From NCBI GenBank assembly GCA_002633005.1, contig NMRA01000082.1:650759-714758 (forward strand): 64,000 nt of DNA, in the 5' to 3' direction. Under the pieces are notes generated by a model. The model was given only the letters and a program-made list of their open reading frames with translations, made no database searches and had not been told where the DNA came from. The position numbers and the translations under genes were made by a program. The stretch comes from Phoronis australis. Taxonomy: Eukaryota; Phoronida; Phoronidae. Shown one piece after another: positions 33,926 to 47,600 of this stretch. Position 1 is the first letter of the stretch; each line of letters opens with the position of its first letter.

Positions 33926-35524
33926 CTTTATCTAGGCTAAGACTTACAGTCAAGATATTCTTCTACTTCCGGAAAATCGATATCATGACATTAGTTACCG
34001 TTAAAGGATATTTTCGTTACTATAAATAACACCGGGAATCACCAGCGATTCAAGAAAACGCTTCAATTTTATTGCAGTCTGCCAATCTTATGATTGCGAT
34101 TTTTTAAGAAAGAAAAATTTTGCCACTGATAAAATGACGACGCAGCAGGAGAAATTTCGCTCTTTGTGTTTCTTTCTCAATAGCAATCACACAGTAGCAA
34201 ATTTTCTTGTCTGTAGTCACCTGAAAGGGTCACATAATTTAGTTGAAGAAAGCAAAATCAGGTGTTAATCAAGTCACTTTTTGGTAAAACATCCCATTTG
34301 GGATTTGGACGTGATTTTTTCGGCAACCCATTTTCTTCTTGAAAACCGATTGTAAAGCTCCCTGCCATTTGAACAACCCAGGTGAGCCTAACATTTACGC
34401 ACAGCAAACATTAATTGATAATTTAAACTATTTTTATATGATCAAAATCGCACAGTATTTGCCGCTTTGACAGCAGTTTTGTGATTTATTCATTTGCAGA
34501 GACCTAGGAATCTCCTAGCTTTTAGCTCCTCTGATGAACTCTTCTTCGAAATTTGTCATTACAGAGTGCCTCGGGAACACGCTCAAAACAACACTGTGGG
34601 AAATAAAGCAGATCCAGCGTTAAGTCACAATTTTCAATTAAAAAATAAAACCAAATTCAAGGAAAAATCAAGGCTGTCGAATTGAAGAAATCTGCTGGAT
34701 CATTAGGCCTTGATTGCCATGACCAAGCCACACTTGTACATGTAAATCTCGTACCCACAATGCTGTAGCATCCCTCATGGAGTTATATGTATATGGCCTC
34801 GTTTTCGCACCGTTGGAATTTCTCATATATTTTATTGCTGTCTAGATTTGTTCATTTTTCTTGAATGTAACATCTTCGTATTCAATGTTCCAGTGCCAGC
34901 TAAGTTTATATATGTGCAGTGGGCTGCCCCTCCAACAGCGGAAATTTGGATAAACTTCAGAAGTTGATGCGATATTTACTGACATGATTCGTTAAATCAG
35001 CTCAACATTTCTAAAACGGGGACCAGTCTAACGAAAAGTTTTCTTAAATGTACCTCCATGACAAATGGGGTTTCGATCCGGGACCTTCCTAGTGAAAACG
35101 GGACTTGACTGGATCATAATGTTTCCACCATGTTTATTACAGGGCTGCGAACAGATGGAACAATTCTTTCTATGCCAGGCTATGGCTGTATTGTCATTGT
35201 TATTGGCATCCCCTTCGTTAAGTGCAGGTAAAGGAATATAATTCCAGTCAGGACCTAACTCTCCGACCCACACTTCACTCAGACTACAACCTTACCAATC
35301 TGCCTATGGTTACGTCCGACGTTCTTTAACTGCTTGTCAATAATTGTATCCTGACATTTCAAGAGTGAGGTGCAAACATACAATTAAATCTAGACGAGCA
35401 CGCAACGTCATTCTTGCTACTAATTCATACAACGGGACGCTTACTAGTTATATTTCTCAATTTACTTCTTGTAATCATACCCCTTAGTTTAGTAGATATC
35501 AAAGTCCGCTGTTGCTTCTTTCAG
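33926..35524. other. Spacer before first gene 2 exon; none recognised
   Basis: No start codon with a signal peptide and phase 1 donor was found. The 5' exons of gene 2 may lie here or within the repeat-rich spacer to the left. Confidence 0.4.
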
Positions 35525-35677
35525 TTTGCACCGGAGGCAGGTTTGGATTTAACTGCACTGGCTACTGTCACTGCAAGAATAAGACAAGTTTCAACCAAGG
35601 GTGCAACCCTTACACGGGGAGATGCTTTAGAGATGGCTGTGAACCTAGATACATTGGCAAATATTGCGAATTTGACC
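35525..35677 (+). CDS. Gene 2 exon: 8-Cys EGF module
   Basis: The acceptor is GCTTCTTTCAG and the donor GTAAGT; the exon is 153 nt, phase 1-1. The product includes CTGGRFGFNCTGYCHCKNK and GCEPRYIGKYCEFD, with eight cysteines in the same spacing as the gene 1 modules. An N-C-T and an N-K-T glycosylation site are present. Tie receptors carry EGF repeats of this laminin-like kind. Confidence 0.85.
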
Positions 35678-38600
35678 GTAAGTTTCCTGCAATACAAACT
35701 TATTCGTTAAATTTAGATCCTCGCGACACAACGGTTACAGTTTCTAGTGATTCAGTGTAATGTAACACAGTATATCCAAAACTTAAATACTTTGAAGAAA
35801 ACAACGTAACTTTCCCAATGAGCCATAAAAAGCACATGTGGGGGTTGCAGCAGGGTACGTTCTGGATAGCTCTCAGACCACCTCGACTGTCACGACACCC
35901 ACGCCACACAGTCCCCTCGACCCACGACCCCCTAAACCCACCACCCACGGCCCCTAGACCTACGACCCCCTCGGCCCACGGCCAACAAGACCCTCGACAC
36001 ATTCTGCCCATGCTGGACTCAATCTGAACAAGATCTGACTTGCAGGACCAATGAGTTGAACCATGCGTTCGGCTGGCTTTTCCCTATTTTTGCAAACCTT
36101 TTCAAAGTCCAACCAACGTTACAAATGTCGTTCCCGGCAGAGTGTAATTGTCTCGTCTGCTCTACAAGATTTAAGCTTTTTTGGGAGAGTGTGGGGAACA
36201 CACAAACATGTAATATATTCAGTAAACACTGTAAGAACTGTTAACTAAAAGTACCTCATTATTACAAGGAATATATTATAAACGAATACACAGCAGAAAG
36301 CAAATAAAATGCGAATTTTATGTACATTCACGTTGACATACGCTCTCCTTAAATTTTGTGAAACACGGCCATTCCTGACCGCCCATGAAGCTATTTCCGT
36401 GACAACCATAGAACACTCACAATTGACCTATCGCCAGGATTATGACGGACGGCTTAATTGACCAATCAGAACAAAGCATTCTTGGCACACCTTCGTCTGT
36501 GTTTCCAAGCCGCCATTATACCCGACAAACCACACGTAGTCGAGTAAAACTTACTTTAGTCTATAGCTCAAGAAATTGTCCGCTAAGAATGGGGAAACGG
36601 TGTTGATATGGCTTGTGCAGCACCAACAGCCGTTATGCTGCTCCAGAATAATATCCCGTCATTTTTTGGCATGTCCTAAGCCGAACATTGATGTTGAAAA
36701 GCATAAACTATGGATCAAACTGTATGTCCACACGAGCAGCTGAACTTAGCGATGTTGCTTGATAACTCGAAGGCTATAATAAACACAAATATAATAGTTC
36801 CAAGATACGCACTTTTCAGCTTGATGGCTATATGGTGAAGGGCTATCTAAGATTTTGACTCCCGAGTTTCCTACGTCTGGCCGCCTTTGTCTCGACACCT
36901 GCTGGATCTTAGCACTCTAGCGGTATAGTCCCCGGAAATTGTTGTTTTCAAGGACATTTTTATTTTATATTTTTTTATTTAGTTCAACCTAACAGAGGTA
37001 AGTTTTTGTTATTCATAAACCCGTAGGCTGGCGTTCAGCTGAACTTCTCTCCCGATCAATATTCAGAGATTCGATCTGCACATGCAGGGAGGGGCACTGG
37101 ATTACTGCCGGTAACTCAAAGCCTTGATCGAGCTGTTGTCACTAAACATAAACTGTTGAATTACTTTTTGACGTGTACCTCTAGAATACACTATGTCTGT
37201 AGAGTTAGACAGAGCTCAGTTGTTCAGACATGATATTTAGATTTATGAAGCTATAAAAAAGAATTTGAGTTATTTTTGTAAATACCCTATTTTTGCAACT
37301 ACCACATCAGACTTGTAATCTTTCAAGTTGTAACATACCACGACTTGGTAATTATGCTACCTTCAAAATTAAATGAAAGCTATCTTTATGGAATGAAACT
37401 ACAAAAAAATGCCAAGTTCGTAAGAAGGTAGGCTTAATTTAAATGTCTTAATGGTGCAAACGGACAATTCCATAGGCGGATTTAGGGGGTGGGGCAGTGG
37501 CCCCGCCCCCCCCCCCGCAAGCAAAATGAAACAGCAAGAGCGTGAAGCGTGAGGAAATATTGAGTTCAGTAACTTGGACCGGTAGCGAAAGAGGAGGGGC
37601 TCAGACCCCAGATCGCGGCGGAATCGTGTTCCTGTTTTTTTAGTCCACCGATAGATTTTCTGAACAGAAGGTCCAAGGGTCTGCATCCCAGGCCCCTGCA
37701 ACTTTCAGGCCGCCTGTGTACACACAATTGCACTTTGCCCAATTCCACGAGGCAACATATTGGACCCCCCTCGTGGTATCCTAGATTCGCCACTGAGTAC
37801 CAGACATTGACTTGACTGACTTAGACACAGCCCTAGACCTACCCCGCCGGAGCTAACTGTTTGCCTAGGACGAGATGAATGTGTACTTGAGCTATGAACC
37901 TGAATTTTTTTGATCAATATATTTCGTTACAAGATTAGAAAAGCGTAAAAAGTGCTGTCGAGTCGACCTAGCCAGAGACTATAATGCATGTGTCGTCTGT
38001 AATCTATGACCTACTTTACTCCGGGAGTCCCACCAGTTGTGACCTACTTTTTATTTGGCGAAATTTAGCAGACGACAGAATAAAAATATCGGTGAATCTT
38101 TACTGATTTTATTAAAAAGATCATGAAATATATGGAATCGTACAGATAATTCGACTTGAAGGTACATACCCAGCTTTACATGAACATATCGTATCAGTGG
38201 CCTTGTCATTTGCTAGGTGAAGGTGGCCCCGAGGCAGAGGGGTACTTCGGATTTTCGCTGGCTCCTCGAGCCATTTTTTCATCGTCACCTTTACAAATTC
38301 CCATATCATGAACGTACGATTCTCTGTTGAAAAGCATCGCCTCTTGTCTCTGTCGAAGCGTTTTCAAATAGTGCAAAAACACTCATAGATTCCACCAGGA
38401 ACGTCGTTAAGCGACAGTGTATTTGCCTCTGACATCTCGTTCGAATGTCGGGTATCACGTGACTTTTCGCATAGGGGCGGAGCTTGCGATAGGTCAATTG
38501 TCAATTTCTGATCAGGTTCTCACGCCACTTTCTGTTTTAAATACCAGATTAGAGCCAGGGCAGATTCGGGTGTAGGTATGCCTTATGGGAAATTCATTCA

Positions 38601-41600
38601 GCGACATGACTACGAAATGTGTAAAAAGCTCAAAGAAACATCAATTGCCACTGTTCGAGGGTGGAGGGGGTTGTGAGTCGTGAGTTGTGGGGTTGTGGGC
38701 CGAGCGTTTCGCGCGTTGAAGGGATCGTGGGGCGTGGGGGTCGAGAGGGTCGAGGAGATTTTAGAACAGCCCGTACTTTCTGTGTCGTCTTCAGTCAATT
38801 TCTACACTTGTCGCTCAGTAAAAGCCCTTCCTTTCATTACTTGGTGAAGTAGACAGGGGATATGACGTCATGCCACCTGCCGGGCGCATTGTTAAAATTG
38901 GTGAGAAACCGATTTTTGGAACTGAACGAGGGACTATTCGAAGAAAAGGTATGATAAAGGGAGTTTTTGTTCGAGTTTGAAGGAATTAAATACATTGACG
39001 GTTTTCTAAGGTTTCCTTCTATGCGCAAAAAGTATTTATAACAACGTGACTTTGATATTGTAGTCTGTGCGAGGCTTAATTCGCCGAAAAGCTTCCGGCG
39101 TATGAAGGGCATGTAGGAACTCAACCGTCCTACTGGCGGCGCCAGTAGGACGGTGGCCATTGTCTATTGGTGAAGTTGAAATTTTTCAAAACTACACAGC
39201 CGCTTTCACTGTTTTCGTTGGAAAGTCTGTTGGGTCTCCAACGAGTCCACTCGATACTGAACTGTGTTGTTACAAGAAATTCGGGTCTCATTGAATGACC
39301 GTTAACTTTAAATCAGTTTTAGCCTGTACTCCTAAACAACTAATCTAGCTCAAATTTCAAGAGAATATCCCTGGAGAGGGCAGTTCATGCCTGGTACAAC
39401 TCAGAGCATAATTGCGCTTGAAGCGCATGTAATTGTGTTTTGGTATACGTACATACTACGTTAGTCACGAGGAGGATAGTTAAGTGATAATCAACCAAAA
39501 CGTCCGCTTATGCAATATTTTGTTTATGTATACGCTGATCTTAAAGTTTGTGTGGTTTTGATCGATTAAATTTTTCGTCAGCTTAAATTATGTTACTTGT
39601 GTGCTTGTTTTTGGATTTTACGAAATAGGGTTTTCATTCATTTCAGTGAAAACAAAGAACACAGTCGAATTAAAGGAAGACGGGATGGTCCCTGCAGATG
39701 TTATTCAAAAGGACGAGGGCAAAACCTTCACTTTCGAGTGTATTCTCAAGACAACTGAATGGAGCTTGGCTGGACTTGACTCCATCAACATTGAAAAGCG
39801 GCCGCTGAATCGGGTATCAGTGCATTCGGTTTCCTAGAGTAACTGCTCGGGGCTCGATGAAGTTAGATACGTTAAAATCGTATTTAGCTGGCTACTAGAA
39901 ATGTTTTGTAGAACCTTTATTAAATTGGTGGATTAATTCCATCTGAAATGAAACTGCGTGAATTTGGTACTACACACAGATATGACAAGTACTGTACGTA
40001 CGCCAACAGAACAAGGTCATTCGCTGCACTCGGGCACAGAACCTTTCTGTTCTATTGCACTTATTCCAGGATCAAAAAACAAGACATCAAACGGAAGTGG
40101 GACCCGTCGAAATGTTGATACCCCCACACTGTGCAAAGTAAACGTTTCTTAGGGCATTTTAGGTCCATGTATGGCAAGAAGTTTGTGGCATGCGCTAAAT
40201 CTTGTCTACATCCCTCCATACAATATGTGCGGGGACAAGCTATTGTTAACAGGTTGGAAAGTCACATAATTTGCCGGTAACCTGGTTACATTAAAACCTT
40301 AAAAAGACAAAAAAAAACTCAATATTTTCAGATACTATCTTCCACGGTTGGCTAAAATTTAAATAGTTGTTATGTGCCCTTACTTGCAACTGAGTCGTTT
40401 TCCTTACAGTTGATGTGTGCGTCCTACCACTCGAGATGTTTAACGTCTATTAATTTTGACTTTCTTACAGGATACAATGGCCTTTAAGAACATCAACAAA
40501 ATAAAAAGCATAGAAACACCTTTTTTTGAAACCGGGAGATTCAATGTTATAGGGTATGACGTTGCATTCTCTTCCTACAATGTATACTTGGGCAACGCAA
40601 AGATAAGAATATCAGGTAAGTTTAAGGCGGAGATTTCTTCCTTGGCAATATTTTGGTTTTGCTTTCACGAAAATGCATGTACATGTGTGTTCATCATACT
40701 TACCCTTGCAGATGGTACTATTAAACTATCTCAAAATGAAAAGCTACAAGCGTTGCACAGAATCTACCGATACACGTTTAATGAAATACAGCGGTAAGGT
40801 GAACGTAAAGAGCCCAGCCTCAAAGACGATGCCGACGATGTATTTTTGTTCCCCTATATGTAAAGATCCAGTAACACAAGAAAATGCAACTCCAGGCCAA
40901 CTTCAGGGAGTATCGCATGCACAGTTCTACCATACAATATGACCATGATAAATATAAATCAAAACTAATGTTGGGCTAACTGCCTTTCGTCACCTTGAGG
41001 ATCCTTAATGAATAAGTTAGTAGCTACAGACAATACCACCACATATGATTTTCAGTGCTCGATTTGGCGATTAGCATCTTGCCAATGCGTCAAGAGCTTG
41101 TATTTGGTGGCTTGGGAATACCCCAGTGGTTTCGAGTGTCTGCTTGATCCATTGTTTAAGAAGGATTCACACAGATTATGTTATTTCATTGAAGATACGA
41201 CTTTGATCCATTTTCAACACGTTCGTGGTCGCAAGATAACTCGTTAGGAGCTTGTAGACAGTACAGTCATTAGATACATTGGAAATGATGTACACAGGTT
41301 ACGAATATTAGAGTCGCTTCTAATAATGTTTGAAAAACCCAGTTTGAATGAGCAGCTAACTGGAACTCGAAGGACTCTATCATTATTTAGATGATCTGTA
41401 GATTATGTTGCACAGCAACCTACATGTATGCATGGTAATATATGCATGTTTTATCGTCATAGTTGCGCATGCCAACTTCACGTGTTATATTGCATTGGTC
41501 ATTTTTGATGTGCGTTTTACTGCGAACTACTTGAGCCTGAAGATGAGATATGTGTCTCGAAATATGGCTTTTTAAATTATGTTACCTACTGATGCTGTGT

Positions 41601-44600
41601 GGATTTTTATTGCGCTGTTGTGATGTAGAGACAAAGTCTCTATTTAGAGAGTTTGAAAAAAAATGAAATTAAACAAGTAAAAACAGACCAAAGTCGTGTC
41701 TTCAATGACATATGTATACGAGAAAGGTCACAGCCAAAATATAGTGATAGATTATATTACCTAACAAAAATACAATTGGGAAATTTAATGTGAATGCGCA
41801 AAGAGCTCGATTAAACATTGTTTAAGCTATGGGAGCCTCGACATAGGGATCACTGTTAGATGAGGGAAAATAGGGTCGCGATAGGGTGATTTATACCAAA
41901 ATATCATGGGAATGGTTTGTATTTACAGGACCAATGGAATGGATTTTTTATAATCACGACAGCAGCAAGAATTTTTTGTTTGGTGATTTCCGTTGTGAGG
42001 CTCGGCTATCTCAGTCTTCATTTGGCGACTCGGGATTTTCGCTTAGTCGGAATATACAGCTGATACTTCATTTGTCAGATTTGTGGGTTTACAAAGAACT
42101 GGCATTTCATTGTATTCTGAGACTGTGCTTAACGCTTTAAGTCACTAGCCGATACAAGAAAACTTGTAGACCCTAATGTCAAGGAGTTCGAATTTTTTAG
42201 AAGCCCTGAAATAACCCCAGACTTGAGGACAATGTCGTAAACGTAAGTCGTCTCAGTCACATGTTCCCCCTTTAATTTGGTTGTAATTTATTGGAGAGTG
42301 TAACTTGGCGACTACATGTTCGCAGCACTCAAGGTAGAAGATTCTGGAACATACAGATGCACTTTAGTGAGGAATCATGATAACATCGCCAAACTCCGTT
42401 TCAATTCCTCTGAAGTCACCTTAGTTGTCCTGAGTAAGTATCATGTATCGGAACCAAATGATGTAAATGAAGAAATGAAGTAAAACGGATTAAGTTGCAA
42501 ATCACATTTTATCAAGCCAAATTATGCTATTCCATAGATTTGCACTCCAGTGCATGTGCCCAGAACAAGGCTGAATAATGTTGAGGTTTCTTACATTGTT
42601 TTTTATTGTTTCAACCTTTCAATACTTTCATGGGTTGAAGTCCTTTGTGAAGTTGAAATTGAGGCAGAGCAACATACACGAGGAACGTTAAAACTTTACG
42701 AAATAGGAGTAAACATGGAGTAATTTCATTTCGCCAATTGCAAAACAGTCACCGCACAGCAACGTAATTGGAGAACTTTAATCTCACTGAGTAACAATGC
42801 TGGTTAGAAGCACAAGGATTTTCGCCCTGCCTTAGGCCAATATTACTGTTTTGCAAATCTTCAAGAAAAGCTTTTAGCTTTTACGTAGTTATTCTTTCTT
42901 TTACCCGTGTTTCTGCTGTACACACCATGGGAAGATTGTGCGTCTTGGCAAGTGTGTAAAATGCTTGAGTGATGTTCGGCTGCAAATGTTACCATCCCTC
43001 GTGCATTGTCCTTATGACTGGGAACCTAGGAATCAGTGTATCTTTCATTCGCCCCAACTTGCTTTAGAGATCGTGCATATAGAACGAAAGGAAATATTCA
43101 AACATCACCACATGCATGATAGCAAAGGAAGTTGCTGTACATGTAATTGTATCTGTATCGAGTGCCAGGATACGATGTCCAATCTAGAAGACACCGATAT
43201 GAGACGTTTTGTTTTTGGATTGAAAATATCAGACTTGTTTATTTTCACTGTTTAGACGAAAATAACTCTTTGGGGAAGATTGTAACGTGATATATTGTAT
43301 TTATGTGCAATTGCTAATTTACAAAGACGACTAATTTCATGTCAAAAAAATCCCATTACAACTTTTCCCCTTTGGTCTTTGTAAACCTCTACCAACAGCT
43401 TTTACGTTCTTTATTTTAGTACTGAGTTATGATTTGCACTTGCAGGCAACAGCGATCAAACAGGAAATGAAGCATTTGAGGGTAGGTTAAACAATTTTGC
43501 CGATTATTTTTAACATTGTTCAGTGATGTCCTAGAGCTTCGTCATACATGTAGGTAGTAGACGTTGGTAGATTACTTTCACGGGTCTTAACGTTATCAGT
43601 TGGAATAAATCTCTTGTGCTTAAGCGGTGCTAAAGCAAGCACGTATACGCCATTTGGTCGAACCAGGCCATGAAGCGAGTGAGAATTAAAAATGAGATAA
43701 GACATCTAAATAGTAAGGCAACTGAAATTATTTATCAAGCAATCGGAGCATTCACCATTCTTTCAGTAACAGAATAGTTTGCACATTTGTCTACGATGTA
43801 TTGTCTATTTTGGAAACAAACTATTTATCTACGGGGCAGTTCAGTTTGATGTCGATTACGAAAACGGAAGTCGCCAGTAGGGATGAGCAGTTAGTCTCAT
43901 AGGACGATGATTGGATAACACTGGTTGGTTGCAGGCGTCAACTTCCATCCGTTGTGACTATAACACGTTCCTCTGAAAACGGGAATCGGGTCACCCAAAA
44001 TATTTACTTTAACAGTACCTTTTCCTCTTACTCGTAATTCCACTGCACATAGCAAATCAACTCTGTACCATTATATCATTGTTTCTAATGAAGTGTCTTG
44101 TGATCACTTCTTTGGGTTACGGTGTACATGCACGTAAGATGGGTCGCATCGTTTTAGGTCTAACTAGTGGATGGAAAATTTTTGAAATACCTTTTAAGTA
44201 ATGCAGGAACAAAGTAAGACATGCTGCATGATATCCGAATTGTGTTATCGAATTGCTTTATTCCAAGAGGACCAATAACCTGCGGGACTTTTACTAAGAA
44301 AAAGCGTTACTCCATCAACTAAATTGTACATCAGAGCTTACTATTTTTAACATAAAATAATTTATTGTGTCATTATTTCTCATTTTAGTTGTAGAACGCA
44401 CTGTGTGTGTTGTTTTTAAAACTTCATACTTTCCCGTGTAGTTCTAACACACAGGCATATTGCGTCGTCTTATTTTCATTCGCTTGCAAAGCTGTATTTG
44501 CGCCACACAGATGCAAAACTCGCCATTTCTTGTCACGAGGGGTGTTAAATTTGGCCCTCTTGAAACTTTCAACCTAATTGATTACTAGTAAAATTATTAT

Positions 44601-47600
44601 TCGAAAAGAATTACCATTCTGTAAACCAATAGGCAATTCTTCTATATAACTATTCTCGTCCACGGAGGTAAAAAATACATTGTACGTCTAACCTATGCCA
44701 AGAGAGATGTATTTTAGAATTTTGGGGGTATTGATGATTCTGAGACTTCCTGAGCTGAAATTATTTTAAAATTCGTGTGTTTGTTTTTGAGATGTGAACT
44801 TTTTAATTCATTTCAGTGAAGGGCAAGAGTTTTTTTGTGTTAAAGGAAGAAGGGAGAATTGTTCCTACAACTGTTATTCGAAAACAGGAGGGTAAAAGCA
44901 TCACTGTCGAATGTATTGCCAGGAATGAGAAGGAGTTTTTAGTGGAAGGTGGATTCGAGCCTATCATTCAAAAGCGAGACGTAAGACTGTTATGCATACT
45001 TCCTGGTTCTAGAGGACTTTGAGGTTACTCAATGCAAAATCATCGCGGTAGCTACTTGAATTATTTGTCAAACATTATCAATTTGTTGTACCGGTTGTTC
45101 CCGAAATTAGTGGTGGTATTAGGTGGTGGGCCGAGTTTCGTAGGGCTTCAAAAATACTTTCTGTGAGTAGTTTTGGGGGTGGTATTTTGGTGCTTTTTCG
45201 TTCGTGCAAAGTTGCATATTATTGAGAAACTTGGGTTAAACGTTTAATTGCAGGGTTATTTTTTCGAGCTGGGAATTAATAAAGTCTTCAAATGCCTAAT
45301 AAGGCATCCATCTATGTGCAACTGGTACTTCTGATGGTATGTCTACCATTTCTGCTTGGGCCAGTGGAGACGGTGGGTAAGGGCTGGGCAGCCTAGGGGC
45401 GTGAGCCGGAAGTGATATTACTGAACACACTCGGAAAAAGAGGTGTACCTAACACAATCTCATATCTGTTTTCTATTCAAAACTATAAAGTTTTCCCTTT
45501 TTTCTTACTTGTAATGTGGTCCATGACATAATTCACCTGCTTGCAAATGATGTAGGCCTACTCACGCGTCAGAATGTACGGATTTTAGATTAATTTGTTG
45601 TTTCAGACTTTGAAAATTTGATTGTTTTCATTGGAAAATCTTGGACAACACCTGTGTCACTTTCTCCAGCTTCAAATTTAATGGTACTGTTGGTGTCTTG
45701 AAACATTTGGTATAAATTTCTATGCCCTTCCAATTTTTGTTCCGACGCCTAGTCTTCTATAGGAGAATAAAAGGACATGTTATAACATAAGCCAGTGGGG
45801 GCAAAACACGTGTGGCACCTCTTTTCCATCTTCACTGATCAACAGAGTTGCACAGTCCATCAGCCTTTTCCAGGATGCTTCTGTAAGCTGTATGATACAC
45901 TTTGAAATATACAGGCATCTAACTCCAATGAACTGACATTGTTAAGTACTAGTCAGCACAAAATACAATCTGTCTGGTGACTTTTATAGAAAAGTGCCAC
46001 CAAGTGGCAGAAATGTGCATAACATTTCTTGCTACAAAATATATTTAAAAATGTTCAAATTTATGGAATTTGAATTACAGCAGTACACTGTATCAGCTAG
46101 ACACACATAAGAAACGGGTTACTCAAGAAAGTACTCAAAACAATGAATGTTACGACATTCGATAGTCCACCATTTCAAGCTTAAATCAACGCAAACTCTT
46201 TGACGTATCAACAACTTTCAACATTTCCAAAAATAAAATATGTATCCCACAGTAGTCTTTCAAAAATCAGCAAGAACAGTTATGAGGGTTGGCAGATACA
46301 AAGTATTGGAATTTTCTTGAAACTGGTACTTGCTGTCATTTCCAAAGTCTAACGGCCATTAGGGGCTGCTGCATTAGTTGGAGTTGAAGTCAACAGTTAG
46401 CAACGTCAGTCTACTATAAGAAGACCCACATAGGACGATACCTTGACTTCAACTCCAACCACACCAAAGGAGTCAAGAAGGGTACAATCGAAAGCCTTGC
46501 ATCAAGGTCAAAGGAAATCTGCAGTGATACAACACTCCAAGCAGAAATGACCAACCTGACGGAGACATACGAAAGAAATGACTACCCAAGGGATTTCATC
46601 AAGTCGGCTTTAACATCGCAGAGGAAAGACAAAGTGACAAAAGAACGCCCACTGCAGACCGTGCTTACCGTATATACCCGGAATAACCGAGAAGCTAGGA
46701 CGCATATGTAGAGAATTTAAAATATGAACAGTATACCGCAGCTCAGACACACTGGGTCGGTGATTGACAAAAGTCAAACCAAGAACTGACTTGGGAAAAA
46801 AGTAAAATGTCATCTATGAAATCCCATGTGAATGTGGTGAATTGTATATCGGTTGAAACATTAAGACTACTGGAGACAAGAATTGCTGAGCATAAGAGGT
46901 GTTGTAGAGAGGGTAATACCTCATCAGGGGTAGGAGAACACATGTGGTCGAAACAACACAACATCCAGTGTAATAACATCCGAATACTTGACAGTGAAAC
47001 AGGTTAGACCAAGAGAAAGATCAAGGATGCCATGTGCATGAAAGTACAAGGCAATGTCTTCAGTCAGCCAAGCAAACAACCAAGTGACAAAAAATCACAC
47101 CATGAGTGTACCACCCAGCCGTGCTCGTTCTTCTAAGAACGCGGAACACCTGGCCGGAGAATAGACCGACCGAAACGTCGTGACAGTGTATATAGACTAG
47201 AGGTCGGTGTAAATAGACCAAGAGATTTTAATGACACCTCAGAGCGGTTTTAGGAAGTCAAGCGTAATGGTGTCTCATTTCAGACGGTACCCTTTCTTAG
47301 TGGAGCATTTTTCCCTCTATACATGTAAATCCCACGCTGCCAAGTATTCACGATGTAAGCCATTCGACCCAAACAAGCTAATGTGAAAAAATACAGCAGG
47401 ACTGCGGCCATCGAAAGGGTGGACTTTTGAAGAACGTGAAGATCGTTATTTCTGAATAACACCAATGGTTAGCTTTAAAATAAAGTTACTGTTTCCCGTA
47501 GAATCACAACAATAATATCTCTTTTGAAGATGGATACTAAGAGTTGTTTGTAAGGAATGACGTTTCAGTGAATTTAATTGCAGCCTGAAGTTGGAAAACT

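Larger units (their letters stand above)
35678..39646 (+). other. Gene 2 intron with repeats
   Basis: About 4 kb. It holds a CCACGACCC-type low-complexity tract (35870-36005) and its inverted relative (38650-38770), a THAP element fragment (36330-37290), a MITE (37471-37795) and a perfect hairpin (39124-39154). No exon of the gene was recognised. Confidence 0.5.

Noticed and set aside
35414-35520. Hydrophobic frame before the first gene 2 EGF exon, resembling a signal peptide
   Set aside because: It starts at TTG rather than ATG and runs into the acceptor polypyrimidine tract in the wrong context.
36141-36240. Cys-rich frame CNCLVCSTRF after a CAG
   Set aside because: It lacks the Gly and Cys spacing of an EGF module and a usable phase 1 donor.
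40712-40793. Possible extra Ig 1 exon between good AG and GTAAGG
   Set aside because: It would exit in phase 2, while splicing 40615 directly to 42326 gives a perfect Ig E-F signature in phase 1.
41929-41994. Possible exon encoding PMEWIFYNHDSSKNFLFG
   Set aside because: It is phase-compatible, but it would interrupt the continuous strand ...KIRIS|ALKVEDSG... and has no counterpart in Ig 2.
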